Assembly (NCBI GenBank): GCA_973895155.1
Contig: OZ316898.1
Location: 3,782,001 to 3,846,000 of the forward strand
Direction: 5' to 3'
Length of the DNA: 64,000 nucleotides
Origin: Marsupella aquatica
Lineage: Eukaryota > Marchantiophyta
Shown here: positions 53,344 through 64,000 of the stretch, one piece after another
Layout of the letters: the number at the start of each line of letters is the position of its first letter
How positions within the stretch are numbered: position 1 is the first letter of the stretch
Notes under the pieces: generated by a model
Told to the model about the DNA's origin: nothing
The model's input: the letters and a program-made list of their open reading frames with translations, nothing else
Databases searched by the model: none
Translations under genes and position numbers: made by a program

Positions 53344-56300
53344 TTAGATTGCCAAGTCCAATTGTAAAAATCCATCACCCTTCTCAACATCGAAGGTACT
53401 GAAAGCGCGTTCTCCTTCTCCCACTTTATCCACAGCGATGGTGTATTTACCATGATATCCACGAAACACTATTTCGCCATTGCTATCAAGGTGACCTTCG
53501 AAGCTAGTGGTCCACTCTTTCTGTAGATCAATGAGACGCTGTCCGGCTACATTGATAGTACGGTCTGCATTTACTAGACATCCATTGTCTCTGGACATTG
53601 CACCCTCCATGAATCCCCACAGTAAGCTCCCCTGCACGGATGGATGTGCAAACGCCTCCCGAAGTACAACCTCGAGATCGTCTGCCCTTGCACTTTCATC
53701 AACAGAGGAGACGTCGATCTCCGTGAACCATATCGGAAGATCTAGTACGCTTAGCGTATCAAGAGACGAGGCGATGATGGATCCGATTGGCACTGTGAGA
53801 TGGCCTTGAATGCCTATCGCTCCGACTTCGGCACCACTGTCTAGAAGAAATTTAACCATATCGACATACTTTTGAGGTGACGTATTGCAATCATAATTAT
53901 CTTCAACGTCGTATTCGTTGACAAATAAGATGGGCTTGGGATCCAGAGTATGGCACACTTTGAACAGATATGGCAAGAAGTCGCTTCCGAGCTTCTCCTC
54001 GTAGAAATCTCCGTGGAGCATCTCGTTGTTCACATCATAATGCTCAAATTGGCCTGTGTACCTGTTCATCACGTCACCGACTCGGTCCTCAACGGCTGCG
54101 AGTAGCTCCATTCCATCCAACTCTTGCACCCAATCTGGCACTTGTTGGTCCACATCCCAGACCAGGCAATGGCCGCGCATAGGGATACTGTTGCTGTTGC
54201 AGAATGCAACCATCTCATCAGCGTTTCTGTACCTCTCGTCTCCCTCATCTGGTTCTACCTGATCCCACTTCAATTCGTTCTCGAATACGGCCCAGTTGAA
54301 GTGTTTTAAGAAAAATTTCGTGTACCACTCATCCTCAAGACTGTCGTGATTAATGCACGACCCCAAAGGAAAGCTGTTCGCTGACTGTGTCACATTGATT
54401 TTCGTACCTGGAGGTAGGGAACAACCCTCAGAGTCTCGCAGCGTCACTATGACGTCTCGTTTGCGAATCTCCTCTGCTTGTTTCTGTAGTAGAGGTACTC
54501 TAGCCAACCGATCGACAGCAAATACGTGCAGCCCTGCCAGCTTGATATCAATTCCCTTCGCAGGGCCCTGAAGGTAAACCTGAACTTGCTGTGGCGGCGT
54601 CTCAAGCCTAAATGAGCCTTGAATCTGAATCCAGTCTAACCCTACCTTCGCCTCACCCCCTTGCACCCATTCTCCATCAACATCAAGGCACACGTCCACC
54701 TCACAAGTTCCAAAAGGCAGGCTCGTGGCGACCCACGCAAAAATTTGATAAACTTGGAAAAGTTGCACCTCATCTGTGATGTCTTGACATGGTCCCATGA
54801 AACTGTCGGTGCGATTTGAGCAATAGACATACTTCCCACTTAAGATTGGCTCGTCGGAGTTCACTAAGGAGTTCCTCACAGCGTCACTCACAGTCGTGGG
54901 GCCTCCAGATTGAATGCTTAAGTTGCAATCTCCCATGGGATACCAGTACTCTAGCCCACTTACAAAATCACTGTTCTTAACAATATTCACTTCAAAGTAG
55001 TCGTCCTGCAGCGAAGTGAAAATCATCCGGTTAGAAATGGTCCAGTAATGAGAACCCGAGCTTCACTTACGAGAAAGCTGGTGCAGCAAGAAGGTTCAAC
55101 TTGAGCAGTCCAGCAGAAATTTAATTATGGCCAATTATTGATGGTGAGAATTTGGCAATGGAGCAGGGTCAGAGTGTGGACTATTCTGCACGACGACAAC
55201 TACGGACATGGAGCACTGAAGCATTGGAGGCTCATGGAGACTTCGAAGAGAGACACAAAGACACGAAAACCTCGGTGCGTCCTCAACATCAATTAACATG
55301 TGATGTGAACATAAGCTCACGTCACTACAAGAAGACCTTAGACTAAGTTTCGATCCACATTTAGCACCACTCAACCAGTCAAGAGTGTTTAGTGTTGCTG
55401 AATCAGAAAAACGCAGAGTTTTCAGGCAAGTTGCCTGCTGCCAGCGTTTGAAATTTCCCAAATCGAAACGGAGCGCTAACATTTATGCAAGTTCAGGTCC
55501 AAAAACAAAAGACTCCGAAGCAGCCCAATATATTAGAATAGCATGGAATGGGAAAGGAGTTATAAAAACTGCCTCGCTGGAGCAGACGGCAGAGATAGAA
55601 GAGGAAGCTAGACAAGAAACAGCAACAGACGGAGGCAAAGAGTATGATAGAAAAGAAGGAGAAATATCATGACTGTCAAATTCGGAGGGGTAGTAGATAA
55701 TTGGAAAGCAAGATCGAAGCATTTGTGCCTCCTAGGGATGAAAGAGACGGCGGGGAGGGGGTGAAAACGCGCAATCAAATATGAGGCACGTATTTGGAGT
55801 TGAGAGACTAGAACAATGCGAAGAAGTCTGAATCCAAACGAAGAAATAAGGAGAACGATAAGGGAAAGAGCAAGTCACAATGTGCCAAGAGTCAATAAGT
55901 TCCAGACGATCTAAAACAAGTCGTACTGCATTCGCTGGAGGTAATTTGGAATCGTCACGGGAGCACGTAGGACAGGGAGACAGAGCATGAGCGCAGAATA
56001 CGGGAGAGAACTCGAACGTGGCAGAGAGGGCTGAGGTGATAGGGGATGAAGGGAGAGATTTTCAGTTAGATCGGTCTCATTCAACACGGGATTTCATCGC
56101 TCTGGGGGAATTAGAAAGTGGAAACGACAGAATCTAATATCCTTGGTGGCTATGGCGATCGGAGATAATCAAGCTGAGACAATCTAATAGCCTTGGTGGA
56201 GGTTTGGAGGGGACCATCGTTTACTGTTACGAACACCTCCATTGACTGAAGAAAGATATTAAGAAATTGAAGTGAAGAGAAGAAAGCGAACTGCTGGAAG

Positions 56301-58047
56301 AGATTGAGACCAAATGAGTACCCCCAGATAGCAGAAATGAAGGAAAGGGATATTGACTGCACAGGACCTGCAAGATAAGGAAGGTTAACAACTTATTGGA
56401 AGAAGTACAAGACTGAGGTAGAGCGGCAGCCAGTAAACGACAGATCCCTGTATCGGCCTAAAAGAGAGCTTCAAACTAATTCATGTACATTTAAGTCTTG
56501 AGCGATTTCGGCTTGATACCCCGGTCACCCTCGTAATTCTACAAGAGGGCCAATTCGATAATAGATTCAATTTAAACTAAAGACGAGAGGCTCATTGTTA
56601 TGTTCAAGGAATCAAATTGTCTTCTCTGCAGGGAATTTTGGTAGCACTCGAACGCTAAAACGAATTTTCGTTAGGAACCAAATGAATCACAGCAGATTGA
56701 CTCTTGACTCAATTTTGAAATTGCCCGCTTGCGAGTTGGGATTTTCCTCGATTTAGTAAGTCTGCGCCTACAGCAACAGAAAGAATAAGTCCATTTGAGC
56801 TTCAGAATGAACAGTGAGTGAACGTACACGAAGACGGCTGGCCACTTCGTTGCTCAGCCTAGTGTCCGCGATCGGAAACTGATTAAGTTGGTTCTCGATG
56901 TCCACACTGCGCTTCGTTGTCGAAGTCCGGACGACGGCAACGCTGCTGACCAGGATATCGAAACCCCCATCCGGACCATCGATGTACAGAGTCGCATCGC
57001 ATGGCAGGTCACTGCCTTGAAGAGTTCCAGTCAGTAGACACCACTGTCCCTTTTTCACTTCTATGCTGCAAATCACATCAGAAGAAATTACGATTCAGTT
57101 CTGAAAAACACTACCACCTGGGGATTTGGACTTGGCAGAAACTTAGGCAATCTTATGTAGGCAGAAGATTTGGACACTACATAAAAGTCAATTTCGGGGC
57201 GTCAACGGTTGAAATTGGACGTGAATGATAGGACATCGTTACCAATTCTTGTATAATTTGGGCTTGGACATGAAACGAGCTATACTTGGGAAGTCTTCAC
57301 CAGACTTGGAAAATTAAATTACACAGCAAAATTAGCTTCGGAAACCTTCAGAAGCAGAATGAGGCATGAACGAAGGAATGAATGCATGCAATTGATTCAC
57401 AGGACCCGAAATGGGCCATAGAACCAACAACGAACTAAATTTCAACGATGCATGAGTACGAGTCGGACACCGCATGAGGAGGGTAGAAACCGCACAGTAG
57501 GGGAAAATCAAAGAGCAATAATGGATGAGACCGATTTGACAAGCGCAATGCAGAGGGGAAAGACATTGTAACGTAATTCAAGGAACCTGCTTATCAGGAC
57601 GGATTCCTCGCCACCACCATCTCTAGTCGCCTTCACGGTGGCGTGGACCAGTGCCTGCTCCTGCTCGGCGCCCTGACTGCTACTGCGAATCCCCACCCAC
57701 GCTTCCACTCGGTACGAGACCCCGGCTTCCAGCCTCTTTCCAATCTCTTGGGCGAGACCGTGGCGCTTTTCGCTGCGCCCATGAGCAACGCAATAGTAGC
57801 TCGACGCGTCGTCGTCGATACTTCCCACAGACAGCGAGCATTCCTCTCCAAACCAGCCTCTCGTCCCATCCGAGAACCTAGGGTTGATGATGATATTGTA
57901 CTGCAACTCGGCATCAGGAATGTCGTCCCCCGCTTGCTTCAAGGTAATGTATCCTTGGCCGGGGTTCAGCCACCTCGTATCCACAAAATTCCCGAGCCAT
58001 CGCAGTCCTTCTACCGCTATGTCCAAGCAAATCTCCGTGCAGCACAT
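53344..58047 (-). CDS. Second GH10 endo-1,4-beta-xylanase, two CBM22 modules, three exons, 786 aa
   Basis: Exons on the minus strand: 58047-57587, 57065-56828 and 55005-53344. Donors are GTTCCT and GTACGT; acceptors TTTGCAG and CTGCAG. Phases give exactly 787 codons. CBM22-1 spans exons 1-2 (residues about 54-205) with the same intron position and phase as the 34-39 kb paralogue. Exon 3 holds a CBM22 equivalent to the paralogue's third module (234-410) fused without intron to GH10. The acid/base Glu is in HYDVNNEMLHG (about 561) and the nucleophile in PIWFTEIDV (about 662), so the catalytic set is intact. The middle CBM22 is absent, and no trace was seen in the 1.8-kb intron where it would lie. 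The N-terminus (MCCTEICLDIAVEGLRW) has no signal peptide. An upstream exon cannot be excluded. Confidence 0.87.
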
Positions 58048-59915
58048 TTCAAACTACTCGAATGAATTCTCAGCCTTTGACTGTCTGACTGACTGACTGA
58101 CTGAGAAATCTCTCTGTTCGAGGTGCGAAATCGATCGATTCTCTGGTAACAAGAATGATGCTGGACTAAGTTTTCTCCAGCTGCTCGAGAATTCGTTTGC
58201 CTCTGTTGCATTGAGTTTTTGTACCGAATGCCTTCACGTGGATTCCTCTCGGATTTCGACGACAATAACTTCTTCCTTCTGCTCTAAAAACTGTTCTTCG
58301 AGTTTCGATCTACTTTTCGATTTGAGCATCGTGGACTACTGTGCCTTAACTCACGGATTATTACTATTCAATCCTTTCCGTGTAAAGCTTCTTGACCGAT
58401 CACCTTTGTGACGAGCAAAAGGACAGCTTCTCTCCAACTTTTGAGCAACGAGTGAGAAACGATGATTAAGCAAATTCTTCTTCATAATTACTACTTTCAA
58501 TAATTCAATTCTAGGACTTTGACAGTTCATATGATCTTACTTTAAATTTTACGTTTATGTAGAACTTTATTACTCGGACAAATACTACATCCAGCAAAAT
58601 TTAACGGTTAGGGGACTTGATTGACCGAATTTTTTCCTCATATGAAACCCAATTTGGTTCTCCTTAATCAATTGGAACCGAATTTTGATGCTGCTATACG
58701 GTAACCACATAAAATTTTGATGCTATATGGTATTCACTTTTCAGATTTTGTCTTGTTCTTATTTTTGGTTTTGTAGGTTTATTTCAATGTGCCTTAACAA
58801 GTGCATTTTTGTAGTATGTAGGTTTTGAAATAATTCTGGGACCCCTTCAATTTTCTGTTTGCTATCGTAGAGTGTTTCTTTTGGCACCCAGCTTAGCTAC
58901 GAAAACAATCCCTTTCAATGACTTTGTACCACTTGAGAGAAGTTGTTTTTCTTCTCATGAGTGAGAACAACCATTCTGAGCTCTTAGGGAGGAATCTAAA
59001 GGCAATCTACATGTACCATGACAATCCATGGTCAAGGACTCTACGCACTCAGGGAAGAATCTAAAGCCAACCTCATAGTTTCTCGTGGAACCTGGTTGAA
59101 ATGTGACGACTCTACAATAATAGTGAAAGAGTGTAACCTCGTTGATTTGTTACTGATCTATCATGATGATGAAAGAGTGACTAGGACTCAGAATTTGCCT
59201 ATTCAGCAGGTAATATTCAAATGATGAGAAGGAAACAAGAGTACTTTTTGACTTCCTGAGGAATCCTATTATGAGCATTCAAATGATGAGCTTAGTTAAA
59301 TATATTGAAAATCATTCATGAGTCTCAAGGGACAGGATTTTGGACATGTGTCTCTAACACGTGAAATCCCTGTCCACGCCTGGACTGCCACGTTTCAGCA
59401 AGATAGCTGTAAGCCCCGCTGTCAGCCCAGAGTGAGGGTGGAGGGCGTAGAGACAAGACTACAAGGGTGTCTCCTTGGGCCCACGATCACTGTGCGCATT
59501 TAGCTGACCATGAAGTGGAGCTTTATCGATGGCTTTACAAAGCTTTCAGGGCACTTGTGATTTTTTTTACCAAAACAAAAGGGGCTCCACATCAATGCAT
59601 ATGAGCTTATTTTGTAAGGTTTTTAATTTTAGCCAGTGTGGCGAATGTGAGTTCTAAGGGAGGAGATCCAGGAATATTATTTTCCTAGATTACATCCTGA
59701 CCATCAGATATCCTTAGATTTAAGAAAGACCTTTAGATTCTTGTAAAAGCCAAAAGCTGTTTCCACTCACTATGTGGTCCAGATCTAATGGTTGAGAGAG
59801 TAAAAATAAGCAATGCACCGGCCACCACATTCTGGGCACCCACCCTTACTAAATGGAGTAAGATATATGGTCCATGTGAGTGACTGTTACTATTCAACTA
59901 CCAGGCTACAATTGT
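58048..59915. other. No gene seen
   Basis: Upstream of the second xylanase gene. A short (CTGA)n run lies at about 58085-58103. No recognised gene. The AT-rich part 58480-58850 has no feature. Confidence 0.5.
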
Positions 59916-59989
59916 CATCAAGTTGTGGCAGAATGATGTTCCTCCAGATTGCCTTGGCGAAAGTGGCTGCTCAAGTGACAGCATAGGGA

Positions 59990-60200
59990 TATATATCACA
60001 GCCCCAAGGGCAAAAAATGCCGAACCGGGAGACATGATCCCAAAGGCAAAACAACCCAATGAAGAGAAGGAAAAGAGGGGAAAGGGCCCCAAGAAAAATA
60101 AGCCACGGGGACCCAAGCAAAAGCCAACAAAAACCAGACAAAAAAGATCAGAGACCAAAAAACGGTGGACACAATTCAGGACGGGATTGGAGCCGGCCAC
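59990..60200. repeat. Dispersed repeat family copy
   Basis: Shares GGGAGACATGATCCC and the following AAGG...CCCAA blocks with 18640-18690, and the later purine-rich GGGGCC-AAGAAAAA-AAG block with 18710-18730. Followed by a GC-rich tract (60180-60430) without coding evidence. Confidence 0.5.
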
Positions 60201-60599
60201 ATGCGCGGCCACAAAACCCGGAGGAGGCCAGGGGGGCACAAGGTCACTCCCGGCAAGTGACCTCCCAACGGTGAGGCGCACCAGCCAGCATTAATGCCTC
60301 CCACCCTGCGGGAAGGCCCTCCAAGAAAGGGGGGCGCACACATGCGCTCCCCCACCCAGACCCCTCCGCCTCCTTCCGCCTCCCACTGCCTCCGCCATGC
60401 TCGAACCTTGGCCCACCTCCGAGCCTCCTTCTGCCTCCAATTCGTCATATCTTGTAAACTTCCCTAAGAACATTCCCTTGGGTCGTTGGGAATGCCTGGC
60501 CAGGGCCTAATTTGGTGCTCAGTTCAAGGCAAACATAATTTGGATACCCACCAGACCTATGTATTCTTCTAGAATGGGATCAGTGTTATTTACTCAAGG

Positions 60600-61180
60600 T
60601 CTAGGGTTACGACATGTAACCATAGTTAGGCTAACCGTAGTTAGAGATGTGATTATGTTAACTAGGATGCACACTAGATGCCAAGCGTTGTTGCTTGGAT
60701 AAGTGAAACTAAGGCTCATTGTTATGAAGCCACTTGAGAGATGAGGAGAGCTTACACTGTGGAGACTTGGTATGGTCAACGGGTTTAGAGTTTAGTAAAG
60801 TTCTCTTGTGTGTCCCGTGGACGTGGCCTCAAGGAGGTGAACCACGTATCTCTTGTGTTGATTGTTGAACTAAGACGTCATTCGCAACGACCATACAACC
60901 ATGACTTATTCCATGCACACGTAGTCGACACAATCTCTACGTGGTTCACCTCTTCTCCAAGGCTACGTCCACACAAACACTCAAGCTTTACTTCAAGAGT
61001 AAACGAACACACATGCTCTCCCTCTTCCTCAAGTTGCTCCGTTACAAAAATGAGTAAGCACCACTCACCAGCGGCTTACACTAGCCCATATACAAGGTCA
61101 CACACGACTAACCTAACCTCAGCTAAGACCCTAACTGTGGTTAGCCTAAGTGCCGTAACCTTTGAGTCACAAGACTAAGA
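60600..61180. repeat. Two copia-like LTR sequences in inverted orientation
   Basis: Plus-strand copy 60600-60870 and minus-strand copy about 61180-60900. Both share TTAGGCTAACC near their outer ends. Both share the R-U5 block GTGGACGT-GCCT...GAGGTGAACCACGTA (plus at 60815-60850, minus at 60935-60975). The plus copy also matches 19010-19520. This gives a roughly 580-bp foldback with a short unique centre. Either two LTRs inserted oppositely or a rearranged element. Confidence 0.6.
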
Positions 61181-63755
61181 GCAATCCTTAACATTGACTA
61201 CTTGCATGTTGGATGTGTCATGTGCTTACCATTGTGAATGTCATCTATGCTCAACAATCGGGGCCTGCCAGATTTTTCCTCCCACCTGCCAGTTCTGGCG
61301 AGTTGAATCACATAACAATACCCAGGTCGACATATTTACCTAAAGCACTGGACAGAGACGTTTGCACCATTGCAAGACAGGCGGACGGTCTTCAAAGCAC
61401 CTAAAATGATGAAAGTTGTGGTAGACTGTAACAATCAAGTGCAAGACTGTGCATTGTCACAAATGCAATTTTATGCGTGTGAGACACCGTCGAACGCAAA
61501 AACTCCATGTTACAAAAGCATGATCGACATTTCCCACTGTTTTTTAGAATACTGTGCACCCAACAACTTTGATATCATGGCAGACACAGGCAAAGCCAAG
61601 TCAATGCCTTCCCAATACGTACTGAAAGGGCAATTGGTGGGACAGGTCTCCTCAATTCTAGAGGGTTGTCTCAACAATGTGAGACCAGATGACTGAGACA
61701 CCTGTCGAATCATAAGTGTTCCCATGTGAGAGAGTGTGGCAGTGGGAGGATGGGGATGCGAGAGAAACCACCAAAAGGGCATTCTAGGGAAGGGAATCCA
61801 AGGAAGGGAATCCCCAATTGTTGGTTATAACAGAGTGAAGGGTTGTTCCGCTTGTGTACCATTCACAAGGGGGACCGCTAGTTTTAGGGTTGAGTACAAG
61901 TTGGCTTTCCATATTAATAGGAGCACATTCTGTACATACCATTGCATTCAGGCTTGCATCAAGATTTGTATGCATTCGGGCTTCATCGCTTGGTTCTGGC
62001 AGTGTATTTGGGTGACTTGCAAATTTAGCCAACGATCGCCAAGACAATCACTCATTTTTTTGGTCAATGGCTCCTCAAACTCGATAGGCTGCAGCCACTG
62101 CGACAAAGGATGTTTGCAAGTCACTTCTTGTTTGAAGGGGAAGATGGTGCCATTATCATTTGATAATGATAATGATACTACATCTGGATGGGAGATTGTT
62201 AAGCACTGTCTCAACAATAAGTGGACAACAGCCACCAAGTGAAAAGCCAGTTCATGATGAGGCGCCTTGTGACCAGCCAGTTAATAATGAGGAAGGACGT
62301 GCACAGCCAGCTCCTTGGCCAGCTCATGGAGAGGGTTCACTTCTAGCAGATGGTCGGGCTTTGTGGATGGATTTTTGGCACCCAATGACAGAAGGGACTC
62401 TATGTGCAAAAGTGAAATAGCCAGAGAGTCAGAGAGCTCCAGAGGCAGAGGAGAAGGAAAGAGAGAAGGAAGCTCGAGGGGGTCAACACGGTAGTGATGG
62501 CAGCGTACGTGGGTGATTGCATGTTCTTTGACAGTTATTGTTGGTAGCAACACTCCGACTAGCTCCAGTTCAAGTTCAACACTGTTATGCAGCTTCTAGG
62601 CATAGAGCATATAGATGCATTATAGGGATGGAGTTGGTTGTGGACAATCTTCCAGTGCTTCTAAGGTTTTTCATTTTGCAATACTTGTAGCTCAAATTTT
62701 GCCTCAATGCAAGCAAAAATGCATTTTAAAACTTAGTTACCAAATCAGCTTACATGATAAAGGGGATAGGGACGAGTTTTAAATGAGCAGGCCATGCTTG
62801 CATTCAACCTCAACTCAATGGGACAACTTATGTTTGAGCAGACTGTGTTCAGATTTTGAAGCATTTTGTAAATAAAAAGACTGGAATGGTGGAATTCAAT
62901 TTATATACTTTGTTCCAGTACATTTGAGGGCGTTCGGTTTGACTTGTTTGTCAATCTTCCTTGTTGCCTACATATTAAAATGTATGCCCCTGCCCTTTTA
63001 AATACCACAAATGTACCACCAGATCATTTCTCAACATGAAATGACTCTCATTTGTCTTCAATTACCAGGGTTGCATTCAAGTATCCCCTTTGTCATGAAC
63101 AGGCAGTCGTCTAGGGGGCGGTCTAGGGCAGATAGGAGCTTGCCAAGAATTTTACTCCTGCAGATGGGGCATCTGTGGAACCGTTTGTTGGTTGACGTAT
63201 CTGCAAAGGACACGAGGTACAATTAACTCGTTGCGCCACTGTTTGAAGTGGTCGGTCATTCAAAATTTATAGTTTTCTGTGGCAAGTGAGATAACTCAAA
63301 TATGCATAGCAAAGATAAGCTAAGAGGACAAATAAAAATAAAACCAGGGCACAAAATGAAGGGAGAAGAATCCTTCTTGACATTCCTCATCAATTTAGCA
63401 ACTACAGTACTTACTTTTGATGTCCTCATTGTACTTGCAAGTACACTCTTTATCCCATCCCTCCCTAGCCATTGTCTTATTTGTATTGACCCCTAGCCAT
63501 TGTCTTATTTGCATTGACCCTTGCCTCAATGTACTCCTCATGTGCATGCAATGCAAGGACTAAGGAGAGTGTACACACCCACTCCCCCTGTTACTCATAT
63601 AGAATCTTTTTATGAAAACAAATATACTTGGAAAAATTAAATATCTATTTGGATGAGAGAACAAGCTAGGGGTTGGGGGCCAAACTACTCTTGGGTGGGT
63701 GAGAGGGTTTAGGATATTTGACAACATTCTCCCACAATAAAGGATTGCGTCATTT
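61181..63755. other. No gene confidently seen
   Basis: Two plus-strand frames (61370-61696, 108 codons; 61736-62242, 168 codons) have many Cys but match no known family and have no splice or neighbour support. Near 62150 there is a GATAATGATAATGATA run. Two copies of CCTAGCCATTGTCTTATTTG occur at about 63466 and 63494. Confidence 0.45.
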
Positions 63756-64000
63756 TTTGGGCAACATAACATCTTTGCTCTTAATTACATTTTTTTTGAC
63801 AATATCTTGGGTGACACAACATCTTTTTCTTTGCGACATCTTGGGTGCCATGACATTTTTTTTCTTAACAACATCTTGGTCGACACTGTAACATCTTTAT
63901 CTTAACAACATCTTGGGCAATACAACATTTTTATCTTAACAGCATCTGACTTGGGGCCACACAACATCTTTTCTTTAAGGACATCTTGGGTGACATGACA
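63756..64000. repeat. Degenerate tandem repeat at the right edge
   Basis: Diverged units of about 40 bp built from ACAACATCTT and CTTGGGTGACA, continuing beyond the window. The same ACAACATCTTTT style recurs at 11605-11800. Confidence 0.75.

Noticed and set aside
61736-62242. 168-codon Cys-rich frame
   Set aside because: No recognisable Cys spacing of any zinc finger or peptide family, and antisense frames of similar length overlap.

Overview
The window looks like nuclear DNA of a land plant, most likely a moss or other bryophyte. Three things point that way: a moss-style DYW-class PPR editing factor, two multi-domain GH10 xylanases of plant type with GT-AG introns, and a retrotransposon carrying a DNMT3-order cytosine methyltransferase (mosses keep DNMT3 genes; flowering plants mainly use rearranged DRM enzymes). 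Species was not determined. Genes are sparse and much of the rest is transposon-derived or degenerate. No rRNA, tRNA or CRISPR array was recognised.

Layout. 1,374-11,473 is one nearly complete Ty3/gypsy-type retrotransposon, and the most remarkable object here. It encodes Gag with two zinc knuckles, an aspartic protease, a DNMT3-like C5-methyltransferase, reverse transcriptase, RNase H, a D,D35E integrase and a C-terminal PHD finger, all in one frame. Its terminal repeats are not ordinary LTRs. They form split direct repeats: B1 - internal - A1 - gc - B2 - A2, with TGTC...GACA outer ends and a 4-bp TGGG duplication. The frame carries six stops, each explicable by C-to-T change, and gag has a frameshift.

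11.5-20 kb has no intact gene recognised. It holds a decayed short-chain dehydrogenase pseudogene (16.2-17.0 kb), an inverted repeat and transposon fragments. 20.2-22.3 kb is a three-exon gene for a 136-aa glycine-rich protein. 26.3-28.2 kb is a nested insertion: a minisatellite interrupted by a LINE-like 3' end, itself interrupted by a 1.3-kb MULE-like element.

33.9-39.0 kb (minus) is a six-exon GH10 xylanase gene with three CBM22 modules. 53.3-58.0 kb (minus) is a second, three-exon paralogue that lacks the middle CBM22 and has lost the intron between the last CBM22 and the catalytic domain. Between them lie a truncated, intron-containing mitochondrial-type CPN60 pseudogene (41.6-42.7 kb), an intact 815-aa PPR-DYW gene (43.0-45.4 kb), a degenerate repeat-encoded reading frame with a coiled coil (46.7-48.6 kb) and a possible LTR plus leader (49.5-51.6 kb). 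58-64 kb holds only repeats, including an inverted pair of copia-like LTR sequences at 60.6-61.2 kb and degenerate tandem repeats at the right edge.

The host genes do not form a pathway. The xylanases would act on xylan, and the PPR protein on organellar RNA editing. All coordinates, splice sites and alignments were made by eye from the sequence.
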